Assembly (NCBI GenBank): GCA_024102915.1
Contig: JAGFJG010000128.1
Span: forward strand, 1 to 52,056
Reading direction: 5' to 3'
From: Caldilineales bacterium
GTDB lineage: Bacteria > Chloroflexota > Anaerolineae > J102
Length of the DNA stretch: 52,056 nucleotides
The notes under the pieces are model-generated. The model was not told where the DNA came from and searched no databases. It saw only the letters and a program-made list of their open reading frames with translations. This document shows, piece by piece, positions 9,284-17,948 of the stretch. A program made the translations under genes and the position numbers. How positions within the stretch are numbered: the first letter of the stretch is position 1; each line of letters starts with the position of its first letter.

Positions 9284-10732
9284 ATGACATCCGACGCCCG
9301 CGAGATGAGTCGCAGCCTATCGCTCATCTCCATCAACAAAGGCATTCAGGTAATCGGCGGCATGTTATGGGCGCTGATCGTGCCGCGCTGGCTGGGGCCG
9401 GACGCCTACGGCCAGTTGGCGCTGGCGATGTCGATCTCGCTGCTCCTGTGGTGGGTGGGCGACTTCGGCGGCCTGGAAATTTTTGGCCGCTACATTCCTC
9501 GATTGCAGGAGCGCGACCCGAATTCCGCCCGCAAATTGGTGGGACAATTTTTCAGTCTGCGCGTATTGGTCGCCCTACCCCTGCCTTTCCTGATGCTGGC
9601 CATCGGTCCATTGATTGCACCCTATCTGGCAGGCTGGCCTTCCTTCTTCATCGGTGTGGCCGCAGGCATTCACATCATTTCGTGGACCAGCTATCATTTG
9701 CTCTATGCGCGCAAAGAGATGGGGAAATGGTCGGTGGAACTTTCCTGGCGATTGTTCACGCAACTGCCATTGATACTGTTGGTGGGAGCCTATGGCCTGG
9801 GCGCGCAAATGGCCTCCTATTCTCTGAACGAGTTGCTATTCCTGATCCTGGCCATCGTCTGGACCCGAACCTGGCTGCGGCGCAAAGACATGCGCATCGA
9901 CCGCAAATTCGTCAGCCCCTATTTTCGTTTCGGCCTCGGCTTCTGGGCGACCAATATCGGCATCATTATTCTCTTCCGCTCCGGCACGATCCTCGTGCAA
10001 TTGCTGACCGGCAACCCCGCCCAGGTTTCTTATTTCGATCTGGCGCTTGTCGTCTTTTTCCTGGTGCAGACCATCATCGACCAGCTCATGCGCTCGTTTC
10101 TGCCCACCGTCAGCGAATTCAAAGAGGGAGGCCAGCACGAACGCGTGGGTGTCTGGCTGCAAGCGGTCACGCAATGGGGCGCAGCGTTGGCGATCGCCGC
10201 CGTCATTGGCGTGCAATACACAGCGGTCTGGATCATGCCATTCATCCTCGGCGCAGATTTCCAAGAGGCGGCGATGGTGCTGCGGGTGATGCTGCTGGCG
10301 CTACCTGCACTCGTCGTCGTGGGGGTGGGAACGTTGGCCACAGCGGTGCACGAAAGCGCCCGGGCGAAGTTGATCGCCCTGGCAGCCGGGATTGCGGTTT
10401 TCTATGGCAGCAGCTATTTCCTGATCGAGAGTATTGGCGCAATCGGGGCCGCCTGGGCGCTGACATCGGGTCTCACCGTTTACGCGCTGGTGCTCTTCGC
10501 CCAAATCCGCAATGACTTGCAATTGCGCTGGCCGGCCCTCTTGGGGCTTTTCGCCCTGGGATTCCCATTTGTGCTCTTGCAGCCCTTTGTAGCCGATCAT
10601 AGAGTCCTGGCATTTGGCTCCGCCATCGTTGCCGCCCTTCTCTACCTATTGGCCGGATATCTGCTGAAATTGTTGCCGCCAACGCCGCTGCAACTGATAC
10701 CCCACCTGGTTGGCCGCCCGCCAAAAACTTGA
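9284..10732 (+). CDS. Oligosaccharide flippase (Wzx-like, MOP superfamily), copy 2
   Basis: This 482-residue protein with 12-14 hydrophobic segments is paralogous to the flippase at 6979. Shared blocks include SLISINKGIQVIGG, PRWLGPDAYGQLALAMSISLLL and GDFGGLEIFGRYIP near the N terminus, and a later FRFGLGFWATN that corresponds to [11 protein letters not shown] in copy 1. It is expected to translocate a polyprenyl-linked glycan intermediate. An in-frame ATG at 9305 (MSRSLSL) is an alternative start that would remove seven residues; no strong ribosome site favours either. Two flippases in one cluster suggest two different lipid-linked substrates, or duplication followed by divergence. Confidence 0.85.
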   Translation: MTSDAREMSRSLSLISINKGIQVIGGMLWALIVPRWLGPDAYGQLALAMSISLLLWWVGDFGGLEIFGRYIPRLQERDPNSARKLVGQFFSLRVLVALPLPFLMLAIGPLIAPYLAGWPSFFIGVAAGIHIISWTSYHLLYARKEMGKWSVELSWRLFTQLPLILLVGAYGLGAQMASYSLNELLFLILAIVWTRTWLRRKDMRIDRKFVSPYFRFGLGFWATNIGIIILFRSGTILVQLLTGNPAQVSYFDLALVVFFLVQTIIDQLMRSFLPTVSEFKEGGQHERVGVWLQAVTQWGAALAIAAVIGVQYTAVWIMPFILGADFQEAAMVLRVMLLALPALVVVGVGTLATAVHESARAKLIALAAGIAVFYGSSYFLIESIGAIGAAWALTSGLTVYALVLFAQIRNDLQLRWPALLGLFALGFPFVLLQPFVADHRVLAFGSAIVAALLYLLAGYLLKLLPPTPLQLIPHLVGRPPKT

Positions 10733-10786
10733 TCGACGCCATTTTTCCTCACCCCGACATCCCCGCTCCCTCAGGAGAACTCGCCC

Positions 10787-11059
10787 GTGCTCACCCTCAC
10801 CGACTGCCCTCGCCGCTCCTCCCAAACCGCCGCTGACAGCCTGGAAGGCCAGACCATTATCATCGACCTGAAAAGCGGAGTCTATTTCTCGCTTAACGCC
10901 ACCGGCACATTCCTGTGGGATCGGCTGGATGGTGAAACCAGCCTGGCGAGCATTTCCCGTGAACTTGCAGCCGCCTACGAGGTTGATGCTGAAACAACCG
11001 ACGCCGATATTCTGGAACTAGCCGGACAATTGCATAGCGAGGGTTTGATCATCCTGTGA
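10787..11059 (+). CDS. PqqD-like peptide-recognition protein
   Basis: The 90-residue product has the winged-helix shape of the PqqD family. A beta section (DSLEGQTIIIDLKSGVYFSLNATGTFLWDRLDG) is followed by helices ending in ELAGQLHSEGLI. PqqD-like domains are RiPP recognition elements that hand a precursor peptide to a modifying enzyme. Stand-alone copies also occur with HprK-related kinases and glycosyltransferases. The GTG start is supported by AGGAG at 10773-10777, 9 bases upstream. No radical-SAM PqqE/SPASM protein and no obvious precursor peptide lie beside it: only 54 bases separate it from flippase 2 and 32 from the galactosidase. An HprK-like kinase is encoded 36 kb away at 46477. Confidence 0.8.
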   Translation: MLTLTDCPRRSSQTAADSLEGQTIIIDLKSGVYFSLNATGTFLWDRLDGETSLASISRELAAAYEVDAETTDADILELAGQLHSEGLIIL

Positions 11060-11091
11060 CGAACGCCAGCTATCAGGGAGCGAGGTGACCG

Positions 11092-13197
11092 ATGATTCAT
11101 TTCGGCTGTGATTACTATCCCGAGCAGTGGGCGCAATGGCTAGATGAAGGCGAAGCCCGCTGGCAAACCGACGCCCGCCTCATGGCCGAAGCCGGGTTCA
11201 ACACCGTGCGGTTGGCGGAGTTCAGTTGGGGACTGCTCGAACCCGAGGCCGATCGTTTTGATTTTGGCTGGCTGGATCGGGCAATCGCCGTGCTGAGCCA
11301 GCACGGCATGCAGATCGTCCTGGGCACGCCGACAGTCGCCCCGCCGCCCTGGCTGCTCGCCGCCCATCCCGACCTGACTATCGTCGATGAAAACGGGATG
11401 CGCATGGGCGCGGGAACGCGCAGAGAGGCATGCGCCAATCATCCCGCTTACCAGGAGCGCAGCCGGATCATCGTCGAGCAAATGGCGGCGCACTACGCCG
11501 ACCATCCTGCCGTCATCGGCTGGCAGACGGATAACGAATTCGGTTGTCACGACACCGCCCGGTGTTATTGCCCAAATTGTGTCCGGGAATTTCGTGCGTG
11601 GTTGCAGCAAAAGTACGAAACTCTGGACGCGTTAAATAAGGCCTGGGGCGGAGCGTTCTGGGGGGAGGTATATCGAGATTGGAACCACATCCCGGTTCCG
11701 ACTCGCTCGGCGGCGGAACGGAATCCCGGCCATGTCCTAGACTTCTATCGTTTCAGTAGCGACAGTTGGACGCGCTATCATCGCCGACAGATCGACATTC
11801 TGCGCCGGCTTTGCCCCAACCGCTTCGTCACCCATAACCTGATGGGCTTTTTCCCGCAGTTGAATTATTACGACCTCAGCCAGGGATTGGACTTCGTCAG
11901 TTGGGACAACTACCACTACTACGGGGCCACGCCCGGCGCAATCGCCGCCGCCCATGACCACATGCGAGGCGTGCTGCGCCGCAACTTCTGGGTGATGGAA
12001 CAGCAGGTGGGTCAGGTCAACTGGAGCGCGTACAATCCCGCCACGCCACCCAATTTTGTGCGGCTCAAAACTTATCAGGCAATCGCCCACGGCGCTGACG
12101 GAGTGATTTACTTCCGCTGGCGACAGGCGTTGGCAGGCAGCGAGCAATACCACAGCGGCTTGCTGGATCACGCCGGACGAACAACAGCAGCCTACGAAGA
12201 GGCCAGTCAGATCGGCAGTGAGTTGGAGCGACTCGCCCCCCTCATAGCAGAGACAAAATCCGTAGCGGATTGCGCCATCCTCCTCGATTACGACAGCCGG
12301 TGGGCCTTGCAGCAGCAACCGCATAATCAGTTGCTCCGGCACGATGTCGCCCAGGATTTCCGGCTCAATCTCCCTGCCCTGCACATGGATGATTTCGATC
12401 CGGAGGATGGGCCTTACATGACCGGGCGTTCGTATCTGGCCTGGCCGTTTCTGGCGCCCTATGTGGCTCTGTGGGAAAAGAATATCGCCGTCGACATCGT
12501 CTCGCCGGAAACCGACCTCAGCGCTTATAAGCTGGTCTGCGCTCCCTTCCTCAAGGTGCTCAACCCCGCCATCGTCGCCAATCTCAAGCGTTATATCGAG
12601 TCAGGCGGAACGCTGGTGTTGGGGCCTCGCACCGGCGTTCGGGATCAGCACAACCGTCTGTTCACAGAACCGCAGCCGGGGCCGCTGGCCGACCTGACCG
12701 GTTGCACGGTCCGCTTTTTCGATTCGTTGGAACCGGAGCGGGCCAATCACCTGTTCTGGTCGGGTCTGCGCACGTTGCACGAGACGACAATCAATCTCTG
12801 GGCGGAAGTCCTGGATGCCCATGACGCCGAGGCGCTGGCTTCCTACGCGCAAGGTTGGTACGCGGGGGCGACGGCTATCACCCGAAAGAAGAACAAGAAT
12901 GGGCAGGTGATTTATGTGGGTTGTATGGGCGGGCCTGTCCTCTATCGCACCCTGTTCGATCATATCTTGCCCGGCCTCGGCGTCACCCCGCCGATGATTT
13001 CGGTGGCGGGCGTGGAGATTTGCGCCCGGCAGGCCGAGGATGGTCGCCGCCTGCTCTTCCTCCTGAACCACACGGATGGCAGCCACGCCCTCACCCTGAC
13101 CTCGCCCGTCGTCGATTTGGTCTCAGGTGATTCGCACAGTAATCTGCTGCGATTGGCTCCCGGACAAGTCGTGGTGATCGAAACGCACGAGGGGTAG
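11092..13197 (+). CDS. Beta-galactosidase, glycoside hydrolase family 42
   Basis: This 701-residue protein starts FGCDYYPEQW, the GH42 signature. The acid/base Glu is E149 in WQTDNEFG and the nucleophile is probably E303 in WVMEQQVGQVNW. A four-Cys zinc site as in Thermus A4 beta-galactosidase is visible (C114, C158, C160, C163). The TIM barrel is followed by a class-I-glutaminase-like trimerisation domain (~400-610) and a short beta domain, so the architecture is complete. It hydrolyses terminal beta-galactosides. With no signal peptide it should act in the cytoplasm on imported oligosaccharides, or recycle glycans made by the upstream cluster. No sugar transporter lies nearby. Confidence 0.93.
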   Translation: MIHFGCDYYPEQWAQWLDEGEARWQTDARLMAEAGFNTVRLAEFSWGLLEPEADRFDFGWLDRAIAVLSQHGMQIVLGTPTVAPPPWLLAAHPDLTIVDENGMRMGAGTRREACANHPAYQERSRIIVEQMAAHYADHPAVIGWQTDNEFGCHDTARCYCPNCVREFRAWLQQKYETLDALNKAWGGAFWGEVYRDWNHIPVPTRSAAERNPGHVLDFYRFSSDSWTRYHRRQIDILRRLCPNRFVTHNLMGFFPQLNYYDLSQGLDFVSWDNYHYYGATPGAIAAAHDHMRGVLRRNFWVMEQQVGQVNWSAYNPATPPNFVRLKTYQAIAHGADGVIYFRWRQALAGSEQYHSGLLDHAGRTTAAYEEASQIGSELERLAPLIAETKSVADCAILLDYDSRWALQQQPHNQLLRHDVAQDFRLNLPALHMDDFDPEDGPYMTGRSYLAWPFLAPYVALWEKNIAVDIVSPETDLSAYKLVCAPFLKVLNPAIVANLKRYIESGGTLVLGPRTGVRDQHNRLFTEPQPGPLADLTGCTVRFFDSLEPERANHLFWSGLRTLHETTINLWAEVLDAHDAEALASYAQGWYAGATAITRKKNKNGQVIYVGCMGGPVLYRTLFDHILPGLGVTPPMISVAGVEICARQAEDGRRLLFLLNHTDGSHALTLTSPVVDLVSGDSHSNLLRLAPGQVVVIETHEG

Positions 13198-13351
13198 GCC
13201 GGCAGCGATTGCCAGAGGGGTCGGAGCATAATCGAAAACGAACGATGGCAATGCGTTTCGCCGCGCTGAGTTTTCGGCTGTGCGGCAGGTCCGTGGAAAA
13301 AGTTTGGAGAAAATTGGCGTCAATTTTCGAGCATCCTGTAAGCAAGACTCC

Positions 13352-13379
13352 TTGAAAATCAAATAATTGTGGGTATAAT
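13352..13379 (+). promoter_or_regulatory. Sigma70-type promoter of the carotenoid operon
   Basis: TTGAAA (13352-13357) and a perfect TATAAT (13374-13379) are separated by 16 bases in an unusually AT-rich stretch. Transcription would start near 13386, giving a leader of about 58 bases that ends in a GAGG ribosome site before the crtB ATG at 13445. The rest of the 247-base gap (13198-13351) shows no further signal. Confidence 0.7.
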
Positions 13380-13399
13380 TGTCTATATATTGTAGATAT
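13366..13399 (+). promoter_or_regulatory. Three tandem direct repeats ATTGT-N3-TAT overlapping the crt promoter (candidate operator)
   Basis: The motif occurs at 13366, 13378 and 13389 (ATTGTgggTAT, ATTGTctaTAT, ATTGTagaTAT), spaced 12 and 11 bases, about one helical turn. The copies cover the spacer, the -10 box and the start region, the placement expected for a repressor. Tandem ~11-bp repeats over a crt promoter recall the operators of the B12-dependent light sensor CarH/LitR of Thermus. That comparison is inference and no such regulator is in the window. Confidence 0.5.
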
Positions 13400-13444
13400 T
13401 TTAGTTATATTTTATCGGCCCCGTATTTAGTGAGGTAACCGCCC

Positions 13445-14410
13445 ATGACCACGACGATGCATACCTGGGAGCAACCGCTCCTGGCCCTGGCTCATGACGC
13501 CTGGCACTCCTTGACGCACACCACGGCTGTTCATGGCGTGCGCGATAACGCCGTGCTCGATGAGGCCTATCGCTATTGCGAATCGATTACAGCCGAACAC
13601 AGCCGCTCCTTTCATCTCGCCTCCAGCCTGCTGCCCTCCGAAAAGCGCCGGGCGGTGCGTGCACTGTACGCGTTCTGCCGCATCACCGACGACATCGTCG
13701 ACCAGCCAGACCAGGATGCGGAATCGACATTGGCGCAATGGCGTTACCGGCTTGATCATGCGGCGGATGAAACTGATCTTGTGGCGTTGGCATGGACTGA
13801 TACAAGAATGCGATATCGCATACCGCGCAAGTACGGCGACCAGTTGATTGACGGCGTGGCCCGAGATTTACGGCAGCAACGCTACGCCTCGTTCGATGAC
13901 CTTGCCACCTACTGTTACGGCGTCGCCTCCACGGTGGGCCTCATGAGCATGCACATCGTCGGCTTTAGCGGCCCAGAGGCGATCCCCTATGCGATCAAAC
14001 TGGGCGTCGCCCTGCAGATGACGAACATCTTGCGCGATGTCGCCGCCGATCTCGCAAGCGATCGGGTTTATCTCCCATCATCAGAACTCATCGAATACGA
14101 TATCAAACGGTCGGATTTGGATGAAGGCCGGGTTACAGATCGCTGGCGGCGATTCATGAAATTCCAGATCGCACGCAATCGTCAGCTCTACGAAGAGTCG
14201 TGGCCGGGAATCGCACTGCTCGACCCGGATGGCCGGCTCGCCATCGCCGCCGCTGCAAATCTCTATCGGGGCATTTTGGACGATATCGAGGCGCATGATT
14301 ACGATGTATTCAGCCGACGCGCTCACGTCTCTAAACTTGGAAAACTGCGGCGACTCCCCGGCATTTGGTGGAGCGCCCGCACTCTTCGTTTCGATGGCAT
14401 CGATGCCTGA
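13445..14410 (+). CDS. crtB: Phytoene synthase (squalene/phytoene synthase family)
   Basis: This 321-residue enzyme condenses two geranylgeranyl diphosphates into phytoene, the first committed carotenoid step. Both Asp-rich diphosphate/Mg sites are present: TDDIVDQPD (D82..D86) and [18 protein letters not shown] (D198..D202). [10 protein letters not shown] and the RALYAFCR block are also conserved. It is the first gene of a coupled operon; its stop (14408-14410) lies inside the start region of the P450 gene. No crtE (GGPP synthase) is seen in the window, so the precursor must be made elsewhere. Squalene synthase is the alternative, but the crtI, crtYcd and cruF context makes phytoene far more likely. 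Confidence 0.92.
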   Translation: MTTTMHTWEQPLLALAHDAWHSLTHTTAVHGVRDNAVLDEAYRYCESITAEHSRSFHLASSLLPSEKRRAVRALYAFCRITDDIVDQPDQDAESTLAQWRYRLDHAADETDLVALAWTDTRMRYRIPRKYGDQLIDGVARDLRQQRYASFDDLATYCYGVASTVGLMSMHIVGFSGPEAIPYAIKLGVALQMTNILRDVAADLASDRVYLPSSELIEYDIKRSDLDEGRVTDRWRRFMKFQIARNRQLYEESWPGIALLDPDGRLAIAAAANLYRGILDDIEAHDYDVFSRRAHVSKLGKLRRLPGIWWSARTLRFDGIDA

Positions 14411-15731
14411 ACGCCCTCCTAAGCCTGATACAGCGGCCAGCCTTCAAGCATTGCGCGCCATGATTGCGCCGGGCGGATTTCCCCCGGCGCTCAATCTGTT
14501 CGCCGCACTTACTACATTCCAACGCCATACAGGTGATATCTTTCAAATAGATTCACCCGGTTTAAAAATGGTGGTCATGTGCGGGCCTGAGGCGGGTCGG
14601 TTCGTCTACACCCAGGCCGGCGACCGCTTGCGATGGCGCTGCGAAGGGGACGCCATCACCCGTCTGCTCGGCCAGGGGCTGCTTGTGATCGATGGGGCGC
14701 AGCACGATGAACTGCGCAAGATCATGGAACCTGCGCTGCGGCCAAGCCAGCTTCCGGACTATCTTCCCGCCATGCTGCGCTACACAGAAGCTGAGACGGA
14801 TTCATGGCGGCATGGCGATGTGGTTGACATGGCCGAAGCTGTGCGGTGTATCGCTATCCTTATCGTCACCGACACCCTTTTCGGCGTTGACATCTCGTCG
14901 GAACTGGATCGGTTGTGGAAACCGATCCTCGCTGCCGTATCATTCATCGGCCCCGGCGCCTGGCTACTCTGGCAGGGGATGCCGCGTCCTCGTTACCGTC
15001 GTCCCCTGGCCGATCTCGACGCCTGGCTCTATGGCATGATCGACGACCGCCGTCGCGACGGCGGCAACCCCGATGATATTCTCGGACGGCTGCTTGCCGT
15101 GCCAGGGTTGAGCGATGCAGTGATTCGTGATCAGCTTCTTACCATGATCATCGCCGGACACGACACCAGCGCATCGCTGCTGGCATGGACGATGTGGCTT
15201 TTGGGCCGCCATCCCGAAATACAGGTTCAGGCGCAGGCCGAGATCGACGCCGTCCTCGGAAACGGCTCGATTACACCAGAAAAGCTGCGCCAATTACGGT
15301 TTGTCGATCAGATCGTCAAAGAGGCGTTGCGGCTCTACCCGCCAGCGCACACATCTCAGCGCCGCGTCAGCGGCGAACCGATCCAATTCAACGATTACAC
15401 ACTGACGGCATCCGACCGCCTGATGCACTCCATTTACCTCAGCCAGCGTCATTCCGACCATTGGTCTCACCCCGACGATTTCCAGCCCGAACGCTGGTCG
15501 CCCGGTCAGCCAAAACCAGAGGCATTCACTTATACGCCGTTTGGCGGCGGGCCGCGCACCTGCGTGGGGGCGGCATACGGCGCCTTCGAGGCGCAGGCGA
15601 TCCTGGCGCGTTTGCTACAGGAATTCCAGTTCGAGTTGCCTGATCCCACTGTCCACATGCACATGGGCGCGGCGATCGAGCCTCGTCCCGGCGTTTTCAT
15701 GAGGGTGCACCGGCGCACTTTTGACCGATGA
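14403..15731 (+). CDS. Cytochrome P450, probable carotenoid-modifying oxygenase
   Basis: The start is taken as the ATG at 14403 (MPERPP; an ATG at 14394 is also possible), giving 442 residues. The I-helix oxygen-activation motif AGHDTS is at 251-256, the K-helix E-x-x-R is E307-R310 (KEALRLYPP), and the heme loop [10 protein letters not shown] has its ligand Cys at 387. Locus position points to carotenoid oxidation. The precedent is CYP175A1 of Thermus, a P450 that hydroxylates beta-carotene beside crtB. Ring hydroxylation is thus the leading guess, though ketolation or 2-hydroxylation cannot be excluded. It overlaps crtB upstream and shares an ATGA with the cyclase downstream. No ferredoxin partner is encoded nearby. 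Confidence 0.85.
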   Translation: MPERPPKPDTAASLQALRAMIAPGGFPPALNLFAALTTFQRHTGDIFQIDSPGLKMVVMCGPEAGRFVYTQAGDRLRWRCEGDAITRLLGQGLLVIDGAQHDELRKIMEPALRPSQLPDYLPAMLRYTEAETDSWRHGDVVDMAEAVRCIAILIVTDTLFGVDISSELDRLWKPILAAVSFIGPGAWLLWQGMPRPRYRRPLADLDAWLYGMIDDRRRDGGNPDDILGRLLAVPGLSDAVIRDQLLTMIIAGHDTSASLLAWTMWLLGRHPEIQVQAQAEIDAVLGNGSITPEKLRQLRFVDQIVKEALRLYPPAHTSQRRVSGEPIQFNDYTLTASDRLMHSIYLSQRHSDHWSHPDDFQPERWSPGQPKPEAFTYTPFGGGPRTCVGAAYGAFEAQAILARLLQEFQFELPDPTVHMHMGAAIEPRPGVFMRVHRRTFDR

Positions 15732-16522
15732 CCTATTTCGGTTTCCTGGCAATTTTCCTCGGCATACCCCTGCTGTTCATGGCGGCCCTGACCTGGCGCG
15801 ACATGCGGCAAGGCCGGTCTTTGCCCGTCTATTTGCAGGGGATTTCTCCATGGATGACCTTATTCATCCTCATCGTTGTCGCCGTTCTGTACACAACCCC
15901 TTGGGACAACTACCTGGTTGCGACCGGCGTTTGGTTCTATGACCCGGCTCTAGTCACAGGCATCACCATTGGCTGGGTGCCGATTGAAGAATACACATTT
16001 TTCGTGCTGCAAACGCTGCTCACCGGCTTGATGCTCTTGTGGGCGGCTCGCCGCCTGCCGTCAGACTTGCCGGTTATTCAGTCTGGTTTGTTGCGTTGGG
16101 CCAGCAACATCCCGTTGATCATCCTCTGGCTCCTATCCGTCCTGACCCTCGTATTTGATTGGCAGCCAGGAATCTACTTGGCGCTTATCCTCGTCTGGGC
16201 GCTTCCCCCTATCATATTTCAGCTTGCATTCGGCGCCGACATCCTCTGGCGACAACGGCGGCTTGTTTTCAGCGTCCTCGCTCTTGTCACGCTCTATCTT
16301 GCCGCCGCCGACTCGCTGGCTATTTCGTCCGGAACTTGGACCATCGATCCAGCTCAATCCTTACAAATCCATTTGGGCGGGATTCTTCCGGTTGAAGAAT
16401 TCATCTTTTTCCTCGTTACAAATACGCTAGTTGTTTTTGGCATGACGCTGATACTCAGCACGGAAAGCCGGACACGTGTCCCCAGTTTTCGACGGCGCTC
16501 GAAAGAAGAACTGGCGTCATGA
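15728..16522 (+). CDS. crtYcd: Lycopene cyclase, fused CrtYc-CrtYd type
   Basis: This 264-residue membrane protein has about seven hydrophobic segments and the internal duplication typical of fused heterodimeric lycopene cyclases. The first half has PWDNYLVATGVWFYD and PIEEYTFF (85-92). The second half has SGTWTID and PVEEFIFF (221-228). The paired P-x-E-E motifs are the expected catalytic acids. The enzyme would form beta-ionone rings at one or both ends of lycopene. A one-ended product (gamma-carotene) fits with the next gene, a hydratase acting on an open psi end. It overlaps the P450 stop (ATGA) and the cruF start (ATGA), so translation is coupled. Confidence 0.9.
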   Translation: MTYFGFLAIFLGIPLLFMAALTWRDMRQGRSLPVYLQGISPWMTLFILIVVAVLYTTPWDNYLVATGVWFYDPALVTGITIGWVPIEEYTFFVLQTLLTGLMLLWAARRLPSDLPVIQSGLLRWASNIPLIILWLLSVLTLVFDWQPGIYLALILVWALPPIIFQLAFGADILWRQRRLVFSVLALVTLYLAAADSLAISSGTWTIDPAQSLQIHLGGILPVEEFIFFLVTNTLVVFGMTLILSTESRTRVPSFRRRSKEELAS

Positions 16523-17316
16523 GTCACTATGTCTCCGTTTTCTCGCATGCTTCGGCTCGCCTCGGACTGGCTTCAGACAACCGGATGAGTCGCCCCGCTC
16601 TTATCCTCACCCTGGCCTGGGTGCTGGCGATGATCAGCCTACCCATTCAGCGTTGGCTGTTCGGCGATGCCATTATCCCCGCAGGCGTGACACTTGCTGT
16701 CGTGCTCCAGGCGAGTGCAGTTCTCGCCCTGTTGACGCATCGCTGGGGGGTTGCTCGCACCATTCGCACAGCGACCCTGGTCGTCATCCTGGCCTGGCTT
16801 GTCGAAGCCGTCGGCTCACGCTCAGGCCTGCCCTTTGGCGAATACACCTACACAGCACGGCTGCAACCGCAAGCATTGGGCGTGCCCCTGCTCATACCCC
16901 TCGCCTGGCTAATGATGCTTCCCCCTGCCTGGGCCGTCGGGCGAGTGCTGGCAGGGCGCTATCGCACAGCCGGTTTCGTCCTCATCAGCACCCTGGCATT
17001 CACCGCCTGGGACCTATTCCTGGATCCGCAGATGGTGATGGGGGACTTCTGGCAATGGCAGGAACCGGGCGGCTACTTCGGCATCCCCTGGCTCAACTTC
17101 GGCGGCTGGCTGTTGGCATCGGCGTTGCTCACATTTCTGATTCGCCCCGACGACCTCCCAATCGTACCGCTGTTTGCGGTTTATGCTATCACGTGGGCGC
17201 TAGAGACAATCGGCTTGGTCGTGTTTTGGCAACTGCCGGGGCCAGGTTTGGTGGGGGGAACAGTCATGGGCATCTTCACTGTCGCCACATTTCTCAAGCT
17301 GCGAACTAAAAGCTGA
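16519..17316 (+). CDS. cruF: Carotenoid 1',2'-hydratase family membrane protein (CruF-like)
   Basis: This 265-residue protein with about seven hydrophobic segments matches the carotenoid-synthesis family that includes CruF and bisanhydrobacterioruberin hydratase. Landmarks are LVEAVGSRSGLPFGEYTYT, LGVPLLIPLAWLMMLPPAWAV, TAWDLFLDPQMV and GGYFGIPWLNFGGW. Family members add water to the psi end of gamma-carotene-type molecules, creating the 1'-hydroxyl later glycosylated. The ATG at 16519 overlaps the cyclase stop; an alternative ATG at 16585 (MSRPAL) begins just before the first hydrophobic segment. The next gene starts on the last base of its stop (TGATG). Confidence 0.85.
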   Translation: MSHYVSVFSHASARLGLASDNRMSRPALILTLAWVLAMISLPIQRWLFGDAIIPAGVTLAVVLQASAVLALLTHRWGVARTIRTATLVVILAWLVEAVGSRSGLPFGEYTYTARLQPQALGVPLLIPLAWLMMLPPAWAVGRVLAGRYRTAGFVLISTLAFTAWDLFLDPQMVMGDFWQWQEPGGYFGIPWLNFGGWLLASALLTFLIRPDDLPIVPLFAVYAITWALETIGLVVFWQLPGPGLVGGTVMGIFTVATFLKLRTKS

Positions 17317-17948
17317 TGTTGATTCTGCTTTTCCTCATCGCCTACGTTTGCGGCTCGCTGCCCTTTTCGGTGTGGATAGGGCGGATCGCCCTGCGCGCCG
17401 ACATCTGTGATTACGGCGATCACAATCCTGGAGCCACCAATGTGGTGCGCGCCGGCGGCAAATTTTGGGGGGCGATTGCATTGCTGCTCGATTACCTCAA
17501 GGGGGCGATACCGGTGGGGATCAGTCACTTCGTTCTGGACATCGAGGGTTGGTCTCTGGCTTTTGTGGCGCTTGCCCCGGTCCTCGGTCACGCATTTTCG
17601 CCGTTTCTGAGATTTCGTGGCGGCAAGGCTGTCGCCGCCACCTTCGGCATCTGGACCGGCCTGACCGTTTACGAAGGACCGATCGTTTTGGGGATTGGCC
17701 TCGGCCTGGGATTTCTCTTTCTTGCCATCGATGGCTGGGCGGTGGTCACCGGTATGGTTGGGCTACTCGCCTTTTTCCTGATCACGCCAACCAGTTCCAA
17801 CATTCTGGGCGTGCGACCCGACCTCTATCCCATGCTTCTGGCGGCATGGGTTGGCAACGCCGCCATCCTGTTTTGGAAACAGCGCCGTGATTTGCGGTTG
17901 CGGCCAAAGCTGCGCCCCTGGCTGTTCGACGGAAGAGGCAACGCATGA
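17316..17948 (+). CDS. plsY: PlsY-family acyltransferase embedded in the carotenoid operon
   Basis: The 210-residue protein has five or more hydrophobic segments and all three PlsY motifs: CGSLPFSVWIGR, NPGATNVVRAGG and GHAFSPFLRFRGGKAVAATFG. PlsY transfers acyl groups from acyl-phosphate to glycerol-3-phosphate, the first step of phospholipid synthesis, so this could be an ordinary phospholipid gene. Its position is odd: it is translationally coupled between cruF and a glycosyltransferase (TGATG and ATGA junctions). Chloroflexus-type hydroxy-gamma-carotene glucosides are esterified, and green sulfur bacteria use CruD for that step, so it may have been recruited to acylate a carotenoid glycoside. 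Whether the genome has a second plsY would separate the two readings. Confidence 0.88.
   Translation: MLILLFLIAYVCGSLPFSVWIGRIALRADICDYGDHNPGATNVVRAGGKFWGAIALLLDYLKGAIPVGISHFVLDIEGWSLAFVALAPVLGHAFSPFLRFRGGKAVAATFGIWTGLTVYEGPIVLGIGLGLGFLFLAIDGWAVVTGMVGLLAFFLITPTSSNILGVRPDLYPMLLAAWVGNAAILFWKQRRDLRLRPKLRPWLFDGRGNA

Noticed and set aside
10733..10786. Precursor peptide between flippase 2 and the PqqD-like gene
   Set aside because: The gap is only 54 bases and contains no start codon with a plausible ribosome site and leader.
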